From positions 226 to 64,225 of the forward strand of contig NZ_QSQT01000021.1 of NCBI RefSeq assembly GCF_003437535.1: a stretch of DNA of 64,000 bases, read 5' to 3'. Shown here one piece after another: positions 1 to 8,999 of the stretch (its first letter is position 1; the number at the start of each line of letters is the position of its first letter). A program made the translations under genes and the position numbers. The notes under the pieces were generated by a model. That model worked only from the letters and a program-made list of their open reading frames with translations. It searched no databases and had not been told where the DNA came from. The stretch is from Phocaeicola plebeius. GTDB taxonomy: Bacteria > Bacteroidota > Bacteroidia > Bacteroidales > Bacteroidaceae.

Positions 1-85
1 ATGCGCGCGTAAGGAAACGTAAGGAAAAAGGAATTGTTCTAACGGAAATGAAGAGATTTTCCAGCACATATTCAGCTTTCAAAAA

Positions 86-195
86 AACGCAAGTACATTT
101 GATTTAAAACACAAGTGCGTTTCACTTCAAACGCAAGGACGTTTTAGTTCAAACGCAAGTGCGTTTTGGATGGAACGCACTTACGTCTTTTCAGG
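86..195. repeat. 22-bp tandem array, AACGC-arm palindromes (5 units)
   Basis: Five units start at 86, 108, 130, 152 and 174, exactly 22 bp apart. Each is a 5-bp arm, a 4-bp centre and a 5-bp arm (best copy AACGC-AAGT-GCGTT at 152-165) followed by an 8-bp linker that differs between units. The outer units are more degenerate. The array fills most of the 350-bp gene-free stretch upstream of the ion-channel gene; no gene was seen in that stretch. Its function is unknown. Confidence 0.85.
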
Positions 196-305
196 CATGA
201 AAAATAACAGTTTTTAGGGCTCATTTTCAGGGGAATTTAAGCTCTCCCTTCCGTACCTCTAATTTCTTTTTCTTCCACTTTCTCCTTTATTGCAAAAGAA
301 AAGAG

Positions 306-313
306 TATATTTG
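306..313 (+). promoter_or_regulatory. Bacteroides-type -7 box (TATATTTG)
   Basis: TATATTTG matches the Bacteroides primary-sigma TAnnTTTG -7 element and lies 37 bp upstream of the ion-channel start codon. No good TTTG -33 element is present at the 19-bp spacing. Confidence 0.6.
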
Positions 314-350
314 CCTGATACACGAAAAATCATTCATTAAAATCACGACC

Positions 351-1169
351 ATGAACATAGAACCTCACAACTTGATAGACCCGCTGCGCGAGAAGCTCCC
401 GCACCTAATTCGCCACGAAAAGCAGTACCGGATGATCCATCGCCAGCTGATGAAAAAATGGTTTCAATATTTTGTGCTGTTCTTTATCATCGGTTCCATT
501 TGCTCTATCATATACAGCTCTTTCGAGGAATCAGCTCCCTACCATAATATCCTGTATGCATTCAACTACCTGGCCTCCTTTATATTCACCATCGAATATG
601 GATTACGCATCGTGGCTGCTCCCGTGCAGTATGCCAGTTGCAACCATGCCTGGAAAGCACGTCTGCGCTACCTGTTCTCCTTTTATGGACTTATCGACTT
701 CGTGGCAATTATCCCGTTCATGGTGATTTATGTGTACAAGGAAACCCCGCACGTACATCTCGTAGTGCTGGCCTACGTACTGATTATCTTCAAGCTGATA
801 CGCTATTCACGTTCCTTCCAGATGATTGGCACCGTACTCCGAACCGTCAGAGAAGAACTTGTTACGGCCTATACTGCCTGTGGCATCATGTTAGGTTTCT
901 CTGGCATTCTGATGTACTACATCGAACGCTACGCACAACCGGAAGCCTTTGAAAATATCGGCGACGGATTCTGGTGGGCAATCGTAGCCTTCACTACCGT
1001 GGGTTACGGCGACATTTACCCAATTACTCCGTTGGGACGGTTGTTGAGCAGCATCATCAGCCTGATTGGCATCGCCATGATTGCCATTCCTACAGGTATC
1101 ATCAGCTCGGCCTTCATGAGCATGCTGATAGAAAAAAAGCAAAAAGAAAAAAACAATTCATCAATGTAA
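351..1169 (+). CDS. Voltage-gated potassium-channel-like ion transporter
   Basis: This is a 272-residue inner-membrane protein of the ion_trans (voltage-gated channel) family. A cytoplasmic N-terminus of about 40 residues is followed by hydrophobic segments, an arginine-containing S4-like helix near residues 150-165 (KLIRYSRSFQMIG), a pore helix and the K+ selectivity filter TTVGYGD at residues 215-221, then a last helix. The length and single filter fit a tetrameric 6-TM Kv-like channel. It probably moves K+ across the inner membrane. It is the first gene of a three-gene run; the next gene starts 3 bp after its stop. The TATATTTG box upstream is the likely promoter. Family assignment is firm; ion selectivity is inferred from the filter. 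Confidence 0.9.
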   Translation: MNIEPHNLIDPLREKLPHLIRHEKQYRMIHRQLMKKWFQYFVLFFIIGSICSIIYSSFEESAPYHNILYAFNYLASFIFTIEYGLRIVAAPVQYASCNHAWKARLRYLFSFYGLIDFVAIIPFMVIYVYKETPHVHLVVLAYVLIIFKLIRYSRSFQMIGTVLRTVREELVTAYTACGIMLGFSGILMYYIERYAQPEAFENIGDGFWWAIVAFTTVGYGDIYPITPLGRLLSSIISLIGIAMIAIPTGIISSAFMSMLIEKKQKEKNNSSM

Positions 1170-1172
1170 TTT

Positions 1173-1634
1173 ATGGAACAAGAAATCCAACTTAATGCAC
1201 ACAACAAGCAGGAGTATCCTCCTATGCACACCTGCGAACACATCATCAACCGCACCATGGTCAATTTTTTCGGATGCGGACGGGCTGTATCTGCCCATAT
1301 CGAACGGAAGAAAAGCAAACTCGATTTTGCGCTTTCACAAGCACCTTCGGAAGACGATATTGCACGCATTGAAACGACTGTCAACGAAGTAATCGCACGC
1401 CATCTTCCTGTCACTACGGAATTTATCACACAGGAAGAAGCTACCGGACGCTTTGACATGAAACGGCTGCCTGAAGGAGCTTCCGAGACGGTTCGTGTGG
1501 TACACGTAGGCGACTACGACGAGTGCTTGTGCATCGGGCAACATGTAGAGAATACATCAGAAATCGGCACCTTCAAGATCATCAGTCACGACTTTAACGA
1601 CGGTATCTTCCGGATGCGTTTCAAACTGGTTTAA
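1173..1634 (+). CDS. AlaX-like tRNA-editing (SAD) domain protein
   Basis: This 153-residue protein has no signal peptide and resembles the second additional domain (SAD) of alanyl/threonyl-tRNA synthetases. It carries the paired metal-ligand motifs of that fold: H19-x3-H23 (HTCEH) near the N-terminus and C120-x3-H124 (CIGQH) followed by VENTSEIG and FKI. Free-standing SAD proteins hydrolyse mischarged Ser- or Gly-tRNA(Ala) or related substrates. It lacks the full AlaX N-terminal glycine-rich domain, so it is a minimal version. It lies 3 bp after the channel gene and 12 bp before the nuclease gene, so it is probably co-transcribed. Which mischarged tRNA it edits cannot be read from the sequence; a non-tRNA role is possible. 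Confidence 0.75.
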   Translation: MEQEIQLNAHNKQEYPPMHTCEHIINRTMVNFFGCGRAVSAHIERKKSKLDFALSQAPSEDDIARIETTVNEVIARHLPVTTEFITQEEATGRFDMKRLPEGASETVRVVHVGDYDECLCIGQHVENTSEIGTFKIISHDFNDGIFRMRFKLV

Positions 1635-1646
1635 TACACGTACATT

Positions 1647-2570
1647 ATGGGAAAGAAAAAGAGAAGTTCATCCACCGGCTCCCTGAAAAGCTTCATACTC
1701 CTGCTGCTGATTCTGGGTGGCGGTGCCTATTTCTATCAGAACCAGCAGAATCTGCCGGAAGCTAAGGAACTGACAAAGGAGCTTTCGCACACATTGGAGA
1801 AGGCACAGGAGGAAGTGGCACAACGCCTGCCAGAAAAGCCGCAGGACGAGGCGGAGTCACAACCCTCGGCCAACCGCATCAGCAGCAAACTGGAAATTCC
1901 CGTCATGCTGACCAAGCGGGAAGAAATCAAGTTGCAGCGAACGGGATATACCGTTTCATACAATAATTTCTACAAAACCCCCAACTGGGTAGCCTGGGAA
2001 CTGACACAGCAGGAAACCAAAGGAAGTGAAGAGCGAAAGAACCGCTTCGCACCCGACCCGGATTTGCCCGAACCCCGTGTGGAGCATGCCGATTATACGC
2101 ACTCCGGATACGACCGGGGACACATGGCTCCGGCGGCCGACATGAAATGGAGCAAAAAGGCCATGGAAGAATCGTTCTACATGAGCAACATCTGTCCGCA
2201 GAATCAGAAACTGAACCGGGACGACTGGGGAGATTTGGAAGAATTATGCCGCAGCTGGGCCCGGAAATATGGCACGGTACACATTACCTGCGGACCTATC
2301 TATGACAAGAAACAACCCAAGCGCATCGGAGAGCATCAGGTGGCCGTGCCCGACCGTTTCTTCAAGGTGGTGCTGATTTACAACCGGAAAAGTCCCATCG
2401 CCATGGGCTTTCTGTTCGACAACAAGGCACATCATCAGGCACTGGATAAATACATGGTATCGGTTGACTCCGTGGAAAAAGTAACGGGGATGGATTTCTT
2501 CTCCAAGCTCCCCGACAACGTGGAAAACCGAATAGAGGCCGATATTCCGGCACTGCCTTCAGGAAGGTGA
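1647..2570 (+). CDS. DNA/RNA non-specific endonuclease (NUC1 family)
   Basis: This 307-residue protein has an N-terminal membrane anchor or uncleaved signal (residues about 14-30, preceded by KKKR) and an acidic/glutamine-rich linker. The C-terminal domain is of the beta-beta-alpha-metal Endonuclease_NS family. The catalytic DRGH motif is at residues 156-159 (H159 is the expected general base), followed by the metal-binding segment NICPQNQKLNRDDW. Such enzymes cut DNA and RNA without sequence preference; the anchor places this one in the periplasm or envelope. It is the last gene of the channel/SAD/nuclease run. A GAAC-TTCG-GTTC hairpin follows the stop codon. Confidence in family is high; the physiological role (scavenging or interbacterial) is unknown. 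Confidence 0.92.
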   Translation: MGKKKRSSSTGSLKSFILLLLILGGGAYFYQNQQNLPEAKELTKELSHTLEKAQEEVAQRLPEKPQDEAESQPSANRISSKLEIPVMLTKREEIKLQRTGYTVSYNNFYKTPNWVAWELTQQETKGSEERKNRFAPDPDLPEPRVEHADYTHSGYDRGHMAPAADMKWSKKAMEESFYMSNICPQNQKLNRDDWGDLEELCRSWARKYGTVHITCGPIYDKKQPKRIGEHQVAVPDRFFKVVLIYNRKSPIAMGFLFDNKAHHQALDKYMVSVDSVEKVTGMDFFSKLPDNVENRIEADIPALPSGR

Positions 2571-2573
2571 AAG

Positions 2574-2599
2574 CAGGCCGGAACTTCGGTTCACTCCTG
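2574..2599. terminator. Possible UUCG-loop hairpin between convergent genes
   Basis: CAGG-ccg-GAAC-TTCG-GTTC-act-CCTG forms an interrupted stem with a TTCG tetraloop right after the nuclease stop. It overlaps the end of the convergent lipoprotein gene. No clear T-run follows, so this is a weak terminator call. Confidence 0.35.
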
Positions 2600-3100
2600 T
2601 TGTTCCTCGTTTTTGTATTCTTCAATACAAAAACGATTTATCGTGCAATGCAAAGAATCAAAGTTCGTGCGGTAAGCTATGACCTTTATTGCCATCCCGT
2701 CATTGGCTTCTAACAGATATTCATGGGTACCGCTTGCATTCATCCGGTACCACATACCATTCTGCCCGTAAAGTATCCGCAAGGTATTTTCCGACGTATA
2801 CTCCCAGCTGATACGATAAAGCCCCGTCTCTCCTTTATGAAAGGAGAAAGTACACGAGTTTTCATCGTACTCCAGATAATCCAATGAGGTGATTTCATCT
2901 TTATAAAAGTTCAAGACAGCGGCCTCACCAAGGGTATCATATTCGAGCCGGATGTAATTCTCCGGCTCACATTTATATTTGAACGTTTCTCCCAAGTGAA
3001 TCTTGGGAAGCGGAGTATATGCACCCACCTCTTCTTTATTGCATGCCAACATACATGCGAGTCCTCCCACGCATGCAGCAATTATCATCATCTTCTTCAT
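2591..3100 (-). CDS. Small lipoprotein at end of RND operon
   Basis: I do not recognise this 169-residue protein. It starts with a lipoprotein signal peptide whose lipobox is LACN (cysteine near residue 20), so it should be lipid-anchored in the envelope. The mature part is hydrophilic and beta-rich in appearance, with several aromatic residues, and may form a small beta-barrel or lipocalin-like fold, but no motif supports a function. It starts 13 bp after the outer-membrane efflux gene, in the same direction, so it is probably the last gene of the RND operon. Its end converges on the nuclease gene. A role in the pump is only inferred from position. Confidence 0.7.
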   Translation of the reverse strand: MKKMMIIAACVGGLACMLACNKEEVGAYTPLPKIHLGETFKYKCEPENYIRLEYDTLGEAAVLNFYKDEITSLDYLEYDENSCTFSFHKGETGLYRISWEYTSENTLRILYGQNGMWYRMNASGTHEYLLEANDGMAIKVIAYRTNFDSLHCTINRFCIEEYKNEEQQE

Positions 3101-3113
3101 ATCAACCTATATG

Positions 3114-4490
3114 TTAGTTGTTTCCCCCTCCCAATGCATGATAAAGGGTAATGACACTTTTTATCTCAGCATTCCGGTCGGCCACGAGCGACAGCCGCGC
3201 TGCCAGTAATGACTGACGGGCAGTCAGCACTTCCAGGTAGTTCGTCATACCGTGTTCCATCAGCAGTTCCGTATCACGCAACGCATCTTTCAGATGCTCC
3301 ACCTGCTCACGGTCGAGCACCGTTTTCTGACGGGCCGTCTGCCACTGGCTCAAGGCATTGTTCACCTCTGCACCGGCATCCAACAAGGTCTGCTGGAACT
3401 GCAGCAAAGCTTCTTCCTGCTGTGCCTTACTGATTTTCAGATTTGCCATAAGCTGCCCCCGCTGAAAAAGAGGTTGCACCAGAGAGCCTACCGCCTGAAG
3501 CAGCCAGGCACCCGGATTAGTTACAAGGGCTCCCCCACTGTTGGTCCATCCGGCCGAACCACTCAATGTCACGCTCGGATAAAAACTGGAACGTGCCTGA
3601 TTGGTGGCATAAAAAGCCTGTTTAAGTACGGCCTCAGCCTGCCATACATCTGGACGGTTAGCCAACAAATTCAGCGGCACTCCCACCGACAAACTTTCCG
3701 GGAAATCCACTTCACCGAGTGTACCACGCGCAACAGGCTGCGGGGTCCAGAAAAGCAGGGCACACAGCGTGTTTTCCGTTTCCGTCACCTGTTGCTTCAA
3801 ATCCAGCAAAGAGGCTTCGGCGTCCAAGCGGGAAGCTTCTGCCTGGTTCACGGTCGCACGGTCGGCCTGTCCGGCTCGCATCAGGGCCTTCAAACTACGT
3901 ATATACTCTTTCCAGCTTTCTACCGTTTCCGTAGTTACGGCTACCTGCTCATCGAGCATCAGCAACGTGTAATAACTCTCGGCCACCGTGGCAATAAGCT
4001 GTGTCTGCACCACCTGACGATACGCCTCACTCTGCTCCAATGCCGCACGCTCTCTCCGTTTGGCGTTGGTCAGCTTTCCAAAGAAATCCTGTTCCCAGCT
4101 GGCAGAAGCTCCCAACGAATAAGTCTTGGTGGGTTTGCTGCCGTCAAAACTGCTCAAAGCGCCTTCCGGGTCCAACTGGACAGAAGGCAGGTAAGCCTGC
4201 TTGGCAGCTGACAGCGAAGCCCGTGCCTCTTCCACTTTCAAACGGGCCACATTCAAATCCGTATTCGCCTCCAGCGCACGTGTAATCAGTTTTCGCAAGG
4301 ATGCATCCGTAAACAGTTCCTCCCATTTCAGGTCGGCCAGTGAGGAGGTAGTATCCACCTCCTCCGGAAGAGCGCCGAACAATCCGTCGGTATTCGTTTC
4401 CGGCTGCCGGTATTTTGTGTAGATGCCACATCCGGTCAGCATACTGGCCATGCACGCGGCAACTACTATATGACTTATATTTTTCTCCAT
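3114..4490 (-). CDS. RND efflux outer-membrane factor (OprM/NodT family)
   Basis: This TolC-like channel (458 residues from the chosen start) forms the outer-membrane duct of a tripartite drug-efflux pump. I chose the ATG at 4490, not the longer frame from 4547, because it gives a lipoprotein signal peptide (SMLTGCG lipobox) and removes overlap with the upstream pump gene. Two repeats of the outer-membrane-efflux domain follow: residues around NTDLNVARLKVEEARA and the SFYPSVTLSGSAGW region are typical. The protein is acylated, as OprM/CmeC are. It is third in the operon after the adaptor and pump, which start on the same strand at 8777 and 7647. The substrate range cannot be read from it. Confidence 0.93.
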   Translation of the reverse strand: MEKNISHIVVAACMASMLTGCGIYTKYRQPETNTDGLFGALPEEVDTTSSLADLKWEELFTDASLRKLITRALEANTDLNVARLKVEEARASLSAAKQAYLPSVQLDPEGALSSFDGSKPTKTYSLGASASWEQDFFGKLTNAKRRERAALEQSEAYRQVVQTQLIATVAESYYTLLMLDEQVAVTTETVESWKEYIRSLKALMRAGQADRATVNQAEASRLDAEASLLDLKQQVTETENTLCALLFWTPQPVARGTLGEVDFPESLSVGVPLNLLANRPDVWQAEAVLKQAFYATNQARSSFYPSVTLSGSAGWTNSGGALVTNPGAWLLQAVGSLVQPLFQRGQLMANLKISKAQQEEALLQFQQTLLDAGAEVNNALSQWQTARQKTVLDREQVEHLKDALRDTELLMEHGMTNYLEVLTARQSLLAARLSLVADRNAEIKSVITLYHALGGGNN

Positions 4491-4533
4491 ATCGAATGTT
4501 TCTTTAGTTGATATAAAATTCCCCCACAAGGGA

Positions 4534-7500
4534 TTATTCCGCTGCATCGGTCTGACGGCGAGGCATCACACGTTCTTCAATTGCCTGGAACACCGTGAAC
4601 AGCACCGGCACTACAAACAGAAGTGCCACTGTACCGACAAGCATACCCCCTACCGTACCGACTCCCAACGAACGGTTTCCGTTGGCTCCTGCTCCGGTAG
4701 CCACAATCAACGGGAAGAGTCCGATAATCATCGTCAGGGCGGTCATCAGAATCGGACGCAGACGAACTCCGGCAGCAGCTACGGCAGCCTGGGCAATACT
4801 CATTCCCTGTCGGCGACGGGCCGAAGCATATTCAGTCAGCAAGATGGCGGTTTTCGAAAGCAATCCAATCAGCATAATCAAACCGGTCTGCATGTAGATG
4901 TTGTTTTCCAGCCCAAAACATTTGGCAAACAAGAAGCTTCCCATCAACCCGAAAGGTACTGCCAGGATGACCACCATCGGGATGAAGATACTTTCATAGA
5001 GCGAACAGAGAATCAAATAGATAATCACCGTATTTCCCGTACTGCTTGATTCTTCTCGGGTAATACCGCTGAACTCATAACCGTATCCAGTAGGCAGCGT
5101 CTGTGAAGCCACTTCCTCAATGGCTGCAATGGCATCTCCCGAACTATATCCGTCGGCTGGCATACCGTTGACCGGTATAGAGGTATACATATTGAAACGT
5201 GTCAAGGTTTCAGCTCCGTACACCTTGGTCAGCGTAATGAACTGTCCCACGGGCGCCATTTCCCCGCTTTCAGTCCGTACAAACATATTGTTGAGTGACT
5301 CTTTATCCAGACGGTAATCCTTGCGTGCCTGAATCATGACACGGTAGAGTTTGGAAAAACGGTTCAAGTTGGACGAATAATTACCGCCAATATAACCGGA
5401 AAGTACGCTCAGCACATCGGATGTGGTCACCCCTGCCCGTTGACATTTCACCGCATCTACCTCAACCATATACTGCGGGAACTTGGTATCGAAGGTAGTA
5501 TAAGCCATCGAAATTTCCGGACGCCGGTTCAGGGCTGCAATAAAGTCCTGCGTATATTTCTGCAAATTCTCCACGCTGCCTCCGGCACGGTCTTGCACGT
5601 ACATTTCAAAACCGCTACCCATACCGTATCCCATAATGGTAGGCTGCGCAAAGGCAAAGAGCTTGGCCGATTTAATGTCGGCTGTATGCTGGTAAATCGC
5701 TGCAATGATGGCATTGATGTGGTCCTGTGCCTCCTGACGTTCATTCCAGTGTTTCAGTTTGATAATCAGCATACCTCCCGAGGCGGCCTGCCCGCCCATC
5801 ATGCTGTAACCTGTCACATTGGAATAAATCTTTATCTGAGGAATCTCACGGATACGCTCGTCTATCATTTCCATCGTCTTACGCGTCTGGGCCAAACTGC
5901 TTCCCGGAGGGGTCGTGACATTCACGAATATGGTTCCCATATCCTCATCCGGCACCAGGCCGGTCTTAGTGGTCCGCATAAAAAATACCAGCAAGGCACA
6001 GACTGCCGCCAAAGATACCCAGGCCATCCATTTACGACGGAGGAAGAACGACACCCCATTCTTATACTTCAACACCAGCCTATTGAAAGAAGCCTCAAAT
6101 GCATGGTGAAAACGGGAAGAAAAACTCAACTTACCGCCGGTCGACTTATCCATGTGAGGAGTCATGATGAGGGCACACAAAGCTGGACTGAGGGTCAAGG
6201 CATTGATTGCAGAAATACCTACTGCCACCGCCATGGTCAAACCAAACTGGGTATAGAACACACCACTGGTTCCTCCCATGAACGAGGTCGGGATAAACAC
6301 GGCCATAAATACCAGTGAGGTGGTCACAATGGCTGCAGAAATACCATCCATGGCAGCCACCGTAGCTTTATAAGGTGAACGGTAGCCTTCGTCAAACTTG
6401 GCCTGCACCGCCTCCACCACCACAATGGCATCATCCACCACCGTACCGATTACCAGCACCAGTGCAAAAAGGGTCAGCAGGTTCAGACTGAATCCGGCCA
6501 CATACAGGAAGGCAAACGTACCCACCAGCGACACGATAATGGAAACCGAAGGAATAATGGTGGAACGCACGCTCTGCAAGAAGAAATAAACCACCAGCAC
6601 CACCAGGATAATAGCCTCAATCAGGGTTTTCACCACCTCGTGTACCGAGGCATCCAGGAAGTCCTTCGTACTCATCAGGTCGGCCATTACAAGCCCTTTC
6701 GGCAGGTCTTTTGAAATCTCCTCCATCAGCTTGTCCACTTCCTTCACAATCTCGTTGGCATTCGATCCGGCCGTCTGCGAAATCATACACGTCGCACCGG
6801 GGTGACCCACAATTTCACTGTTATAGGCATAGCTCTGCGAACCTAATTCCACATCGGCCACATCCTTCAGGCGGAGCACTTCGCCCGTAGGGAGAGACTT
6901 GAGCACCATGTTGCCGAATTCTTCCGCAGTTTCATATCTCCCCCGGTACTTCAACGTATACTGAAATGTATTTTCAGAATCCTCGCCCAGTGTACCTGTC
7001 GCCGCCTCCACGTTCTGGTCATCCAGCAAGGCAATCACATCGGCAGGTACCAGCTGATACTGGGCCATCTTCTGAGGATTCATCCAGATACGCATGGCAT
7101 AATCCCCACCCATGACATTCACATTGCCCACTCCCGAGATACGGGACAGACGAGGTTCTACATTAATCTTAAAATAGTTATTGATAAAATTCTGGTCGTA
7201 GCTATCGTCGGGACTGTACAACGATATAATCTTGACCATACTGTTCTGCCGTTTTTCTACGGTCACACCCACCTTGGTCACTTCTGCGGGCAACAGTCCT
7301 TCCGCCTCCGACACACGGTTCTTCGTGTTGACAGTCGCCATGTCCGGGTCCGTTCCCTGTGCAAAATACACGGTAATAGACGCTGAACCCGTATTGGTGG
7401 CGGTAGAGGTCATATACGTCATGTTTTCCACACCGTTAATGGCTTCTTCCAACGGAGCGATGACACTCTTCAGTACTGTTTCCGCATTGGCACCCGTATA

Positions 7501-7647
7501 GGTGGTAGACACCATAATGGTAGGAGGTGCGATATCAGGATACTGCTCCATGGGAAGATTGCTCAAACCGATTACTCCCAATATCAGGATGAGCACAGAA
7601 ATGGCACACGACAGGATGGGCCTGTCGATAAAAGTCTTCAGTTTCAT
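4534..7647 (-). CDS. RND efflux pump, AcrB/MexB (HAE1) type
   Basis: At 1037 residues this is full length for a hydrophobe/amphiphile RND pump. It has an N-terminal helix starting MKLKTFIDRPI, two large periplasmic loops and twelve expected TM helices. The proton-relay aspartates are visible in TM4 (GTVVDDAIVVVEAVQ), and the TM10-12 region carries the typical GLMGSFLFA and SKTAILLTEYA segments. It exports hydrophobic drugs, bile acids or detergents from the periplasm and outer leaflet using the proton gradient. The adaptor gene ends 11 bp upstream and the outer-membrane factor starts 43 bp downstream, so all three are one operon. There is no sign of truncation. Bile-salt export is plausible for a gut organism but is inference. 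Confidence 0.96.
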   Translation of the reverse strand: MKLKTFIDRPILSCAISVLILILGVIGLSNLPMEQYPDIAPPTIMVSTTYTGANAETVLKSVIAPLEEAINGVENMTYMTSTATNTGSASITVYFAQGTDPDMATVNTKNRVSEAEGLLPAEVTKVGVTVEKRQNSMVKIISLYSPDDSYDQNFINNYFKINVEPRLSRISGVGNVNVMGGDYAMRIWMNPQKMAQYQLVPADVIALLDDQNVEAATGTLGEDSENTFQYTLKYRGRYETAEEFGNMVLKSLPTGEVLRLKDVADVELGSQSYAYNSEIVGHPGATCMISQTAGSNANEIVKEVDKLMEEISKDLPKGLVMADLMSTKDFLDASVHEVVKTLIEAIILVVLVVYFFLQSVRSTIIPSVSIIVSLVGTFAFLYVAGFSLNLLTLFALVLVIGTVVDDAIVVVEAVQAKFDEGYRSPYKATVAAMDGISAAIVTTSLVFMAVFIPTSFMGGTSGVFYTQFGLTMAVAVGISAINALTLSPALCALIMTPHMDKSTGGKLSFSSRFHHAFEASFNRLVLKYKNGVSFFLRRKWMAWVSLAAVCALLVFFMRTTKTGLVPDEDMGTIFVNVTTPPGSSLAQTRKTMEMIDERIREIPQIKIYSNVTGYSMMGGQAASGGMLIIKLKHWNERQEAQDHINAIIAAIYQHTADIKSAKLFAFAQPTIMGYGMGSGFEMYVQDRAGGSVENLQKYTQDFIAALNRRPEISMAYTTFDTKFPQYMVEVDAVKCQRAGVTTSDVLSVLSGYIGGNYSSNLNRFSKLYRVMIQARKDYRLDKESLNNMFVRTESGEMAPVGQFITLTKVYGAETLTRFNMYTSIPVNGMPADGYSSGDAIAAIEEVASQTLPTGYGYEFSGITREESSSTGNTVIIYLILCSLYESIFIPMVVILAVPFGLMGSFLFAKCFGLENNIYMQTGLIMLIGLLSKTAILLTEYASARRRQGMSIAQAAVAAAGVRLRPILMTALTMIIGLFPLIVATGAGANGNRSLGVGTVGGMLVGTVALLFVVPVLFTVFQAIEERVMPRRQTDAAE

Positions 7648-7658
7648 AACGTCCCCTC

Positions 7659-8777
7659 CTATTTTTCAGTATGTAACGAAAGAATCTGGGTATTCTCCTG
7701 AATCAATCCGGCACCCTCGGCCACAATTACTTCCCCTTCCTGCAAGCCACTCTCTACAATGTATTCCTGCCCGTTGTTCAGCGGGAAAACAGTAACCTGT
7801 GCCGACTCGGCCTTTCCACTCTCATTCACCTTATACACATACACCTTGTCCTGAATCTCAAAAGTAGCTTCCTGTGGAACAACCAGCGCGTTCTCCTTGG
7901 TATAGGGCAATACGAGCGTAGCCGTACTTCCGTTTCGCAACATTCCTTCCGGATTCGGGAACACGGCACGCAGGCTGACAGCCCCTGTTCCGGTATCAAT
8001 GGTGCCGCTGATGGCATCTATCACCCCTTCGTGTGCATATTTCACTCCGTCACTCAACTGCAAGGATACTTTGGGCATACCGGCCAGTGACTTGTCCACA
8101 CTACCATACTGACGGAGCAGTGACAGCATCTGATTTTCGGTCATGGAAAAATATACATAGACTTCCTCATCGTCCGAGACAGTAAGTAAAGGCGTAGTAA
8201 TGGAAGAATTGACCAATGCCCCCACACGATAGGAAGACATACCTGCCACTCCATCCACCGGACTCCGGACTACCGTATAGGAAAGGTCGTTGCGGGCATT
8301 GGTTTCATTGGCCTTCGCTTGTGCCAGACTAGCCTCAGCCTCCAACAAAGAATTCTGTGCCGTCTGACGGTCGAAATCCGAAACCACACGCTCCTTGAAG
8401 AGCTCTTCCTTGCTGTCGAACGTCAGGCGGGCCGTAGCCACGGCAGCTTCCGCACTTTTCACATTCGCCAATGCCGTCTGCAAAGCTGCTTTATACGGAA
8501 CCTGGTCAATCACGAACAACACCTGTCCCTTGTGTACCTTGGCTCCTTCTTTCACACAAATCTCGGTAATCGTACCGCTCACCTGCGGACGAATTTCCAC
8601 ACTCTGTCTTCCCTTTACTACAGCCGAATAGCTGTTAGTGAGAAGGCGATTTTCTTTTTTCACGGTCATGGTCTTGTACCCACTTTCCTGTGAGGTAGGT
8701 GCAGGCTGCGTGCAGGCTGTCAGCATCCCCAACAACGCACAAAAACATGCACCAACTGATACAAAAGCTTTTTTCAT
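7659..8777 (-). CDS. RND periplasmic adaptor, AcrA/MexA type
   Basis: This is the membrane-fusion subunit that joins the pump to the outer-membrane channel (372 residues). The frame is open from 8903, but I chose the ATG at 8777 because it is followed by a lipoprotein signal (LGMLTACTQ lipobox) and because a TAAATTTG promoter element lies inside the longer frame. After the signal come the lipoyl-like segment (RPQVSGTITEICVKEGAKVHKGQ), an alpha-hairpin rich in A/K/E (NVKSAEAAVATARLTFDSKEEL), the second lipoyl half and beta-barrel domains. It is the first gene of the operon and is divergent from the AraC regulator, which is the obvious candidate controller. Confidence 0.95.
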   Translation of the reverse strand: MKKAFVSVGACFCALLGMLTACTQPAPTSQESGYKTMTVKKENRLLTNSYSAVVKGRQSVEIRPQVSGTITEICVKEGAKVHKGQVLFVIDQVPYKAALQTALANVKSAEAAVATARLTFDSKEELFKERVVSDFDRQTAQNSLLEAEASLAQAKANETNARNDLSYTVVRSPVDGVAGMSSYRVGALVNSSITTPLLTVSDDEEVYVYFSMTENQMLSLLRQYGSVDKSLAGMPKVSLQLSDGVKYAHEGVIDAISGTIDTGTGAVSLRAVFPNPEGMLRNGSTATLVLPYTKENALVVPQEATFEIQDKVYVYKVNESGKAESAQVTVFPLNNGQEYIVESGLQEGEVIVAEGAGLIQENTQILSLHTEK

Positions 8778-8828
8778 CTTATTCTCTTTTTTTAGTTGAT
8801 TTGACTCTTTCTGTTGTAATAGCCGATG

Positions 8829-8836
8829 CAAATTTA
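8829..8836 (-). promoter_or_regulatory. -7 box for RND operon (TAAATTTG)
   Basis: Minus-strand TAAATTTG matches TAnnTTTG and lies 51 bp upstream of the adaptor start at 8777. This supports that start over the longer frame from 8903. The -33 region is not a good match. Confidence 0.55.
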
Positions 8837-8999
8837 GAAGGCGGGAAAGACTACTTACTTGTTCCATTCCTAAGAACATTTGTCTGAATCCGTGCTTTAG
8901 CATTTATTCAGTTTATGATTTCTAAAACATACAAAAAGGTTTTCAGGCTACGATTTATGTCTGTATTTTAGATGCGCAAATACAACAACGAGATACAAG

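Noticed and set aside
86..195. The 22-bp arrays as CRISPR
   Set aside because: Spacers are only 8 bp, repeats are 14-bp palindromes, and no cas gene is present in the window.
3252..4211. Plus-strand open frame (319 codons) antisense to the outer-membrane efflux gene
   Set aside because: No domain, and it is fully covered by a convincing gene on the other strand. The same holds for the 292-codon frame at 5440-6318.
8778..8903. Longer N-terminus for the RND adaptor
   Set aside because: It places 42 residues before a normal signal peptide and contains a promoter element.
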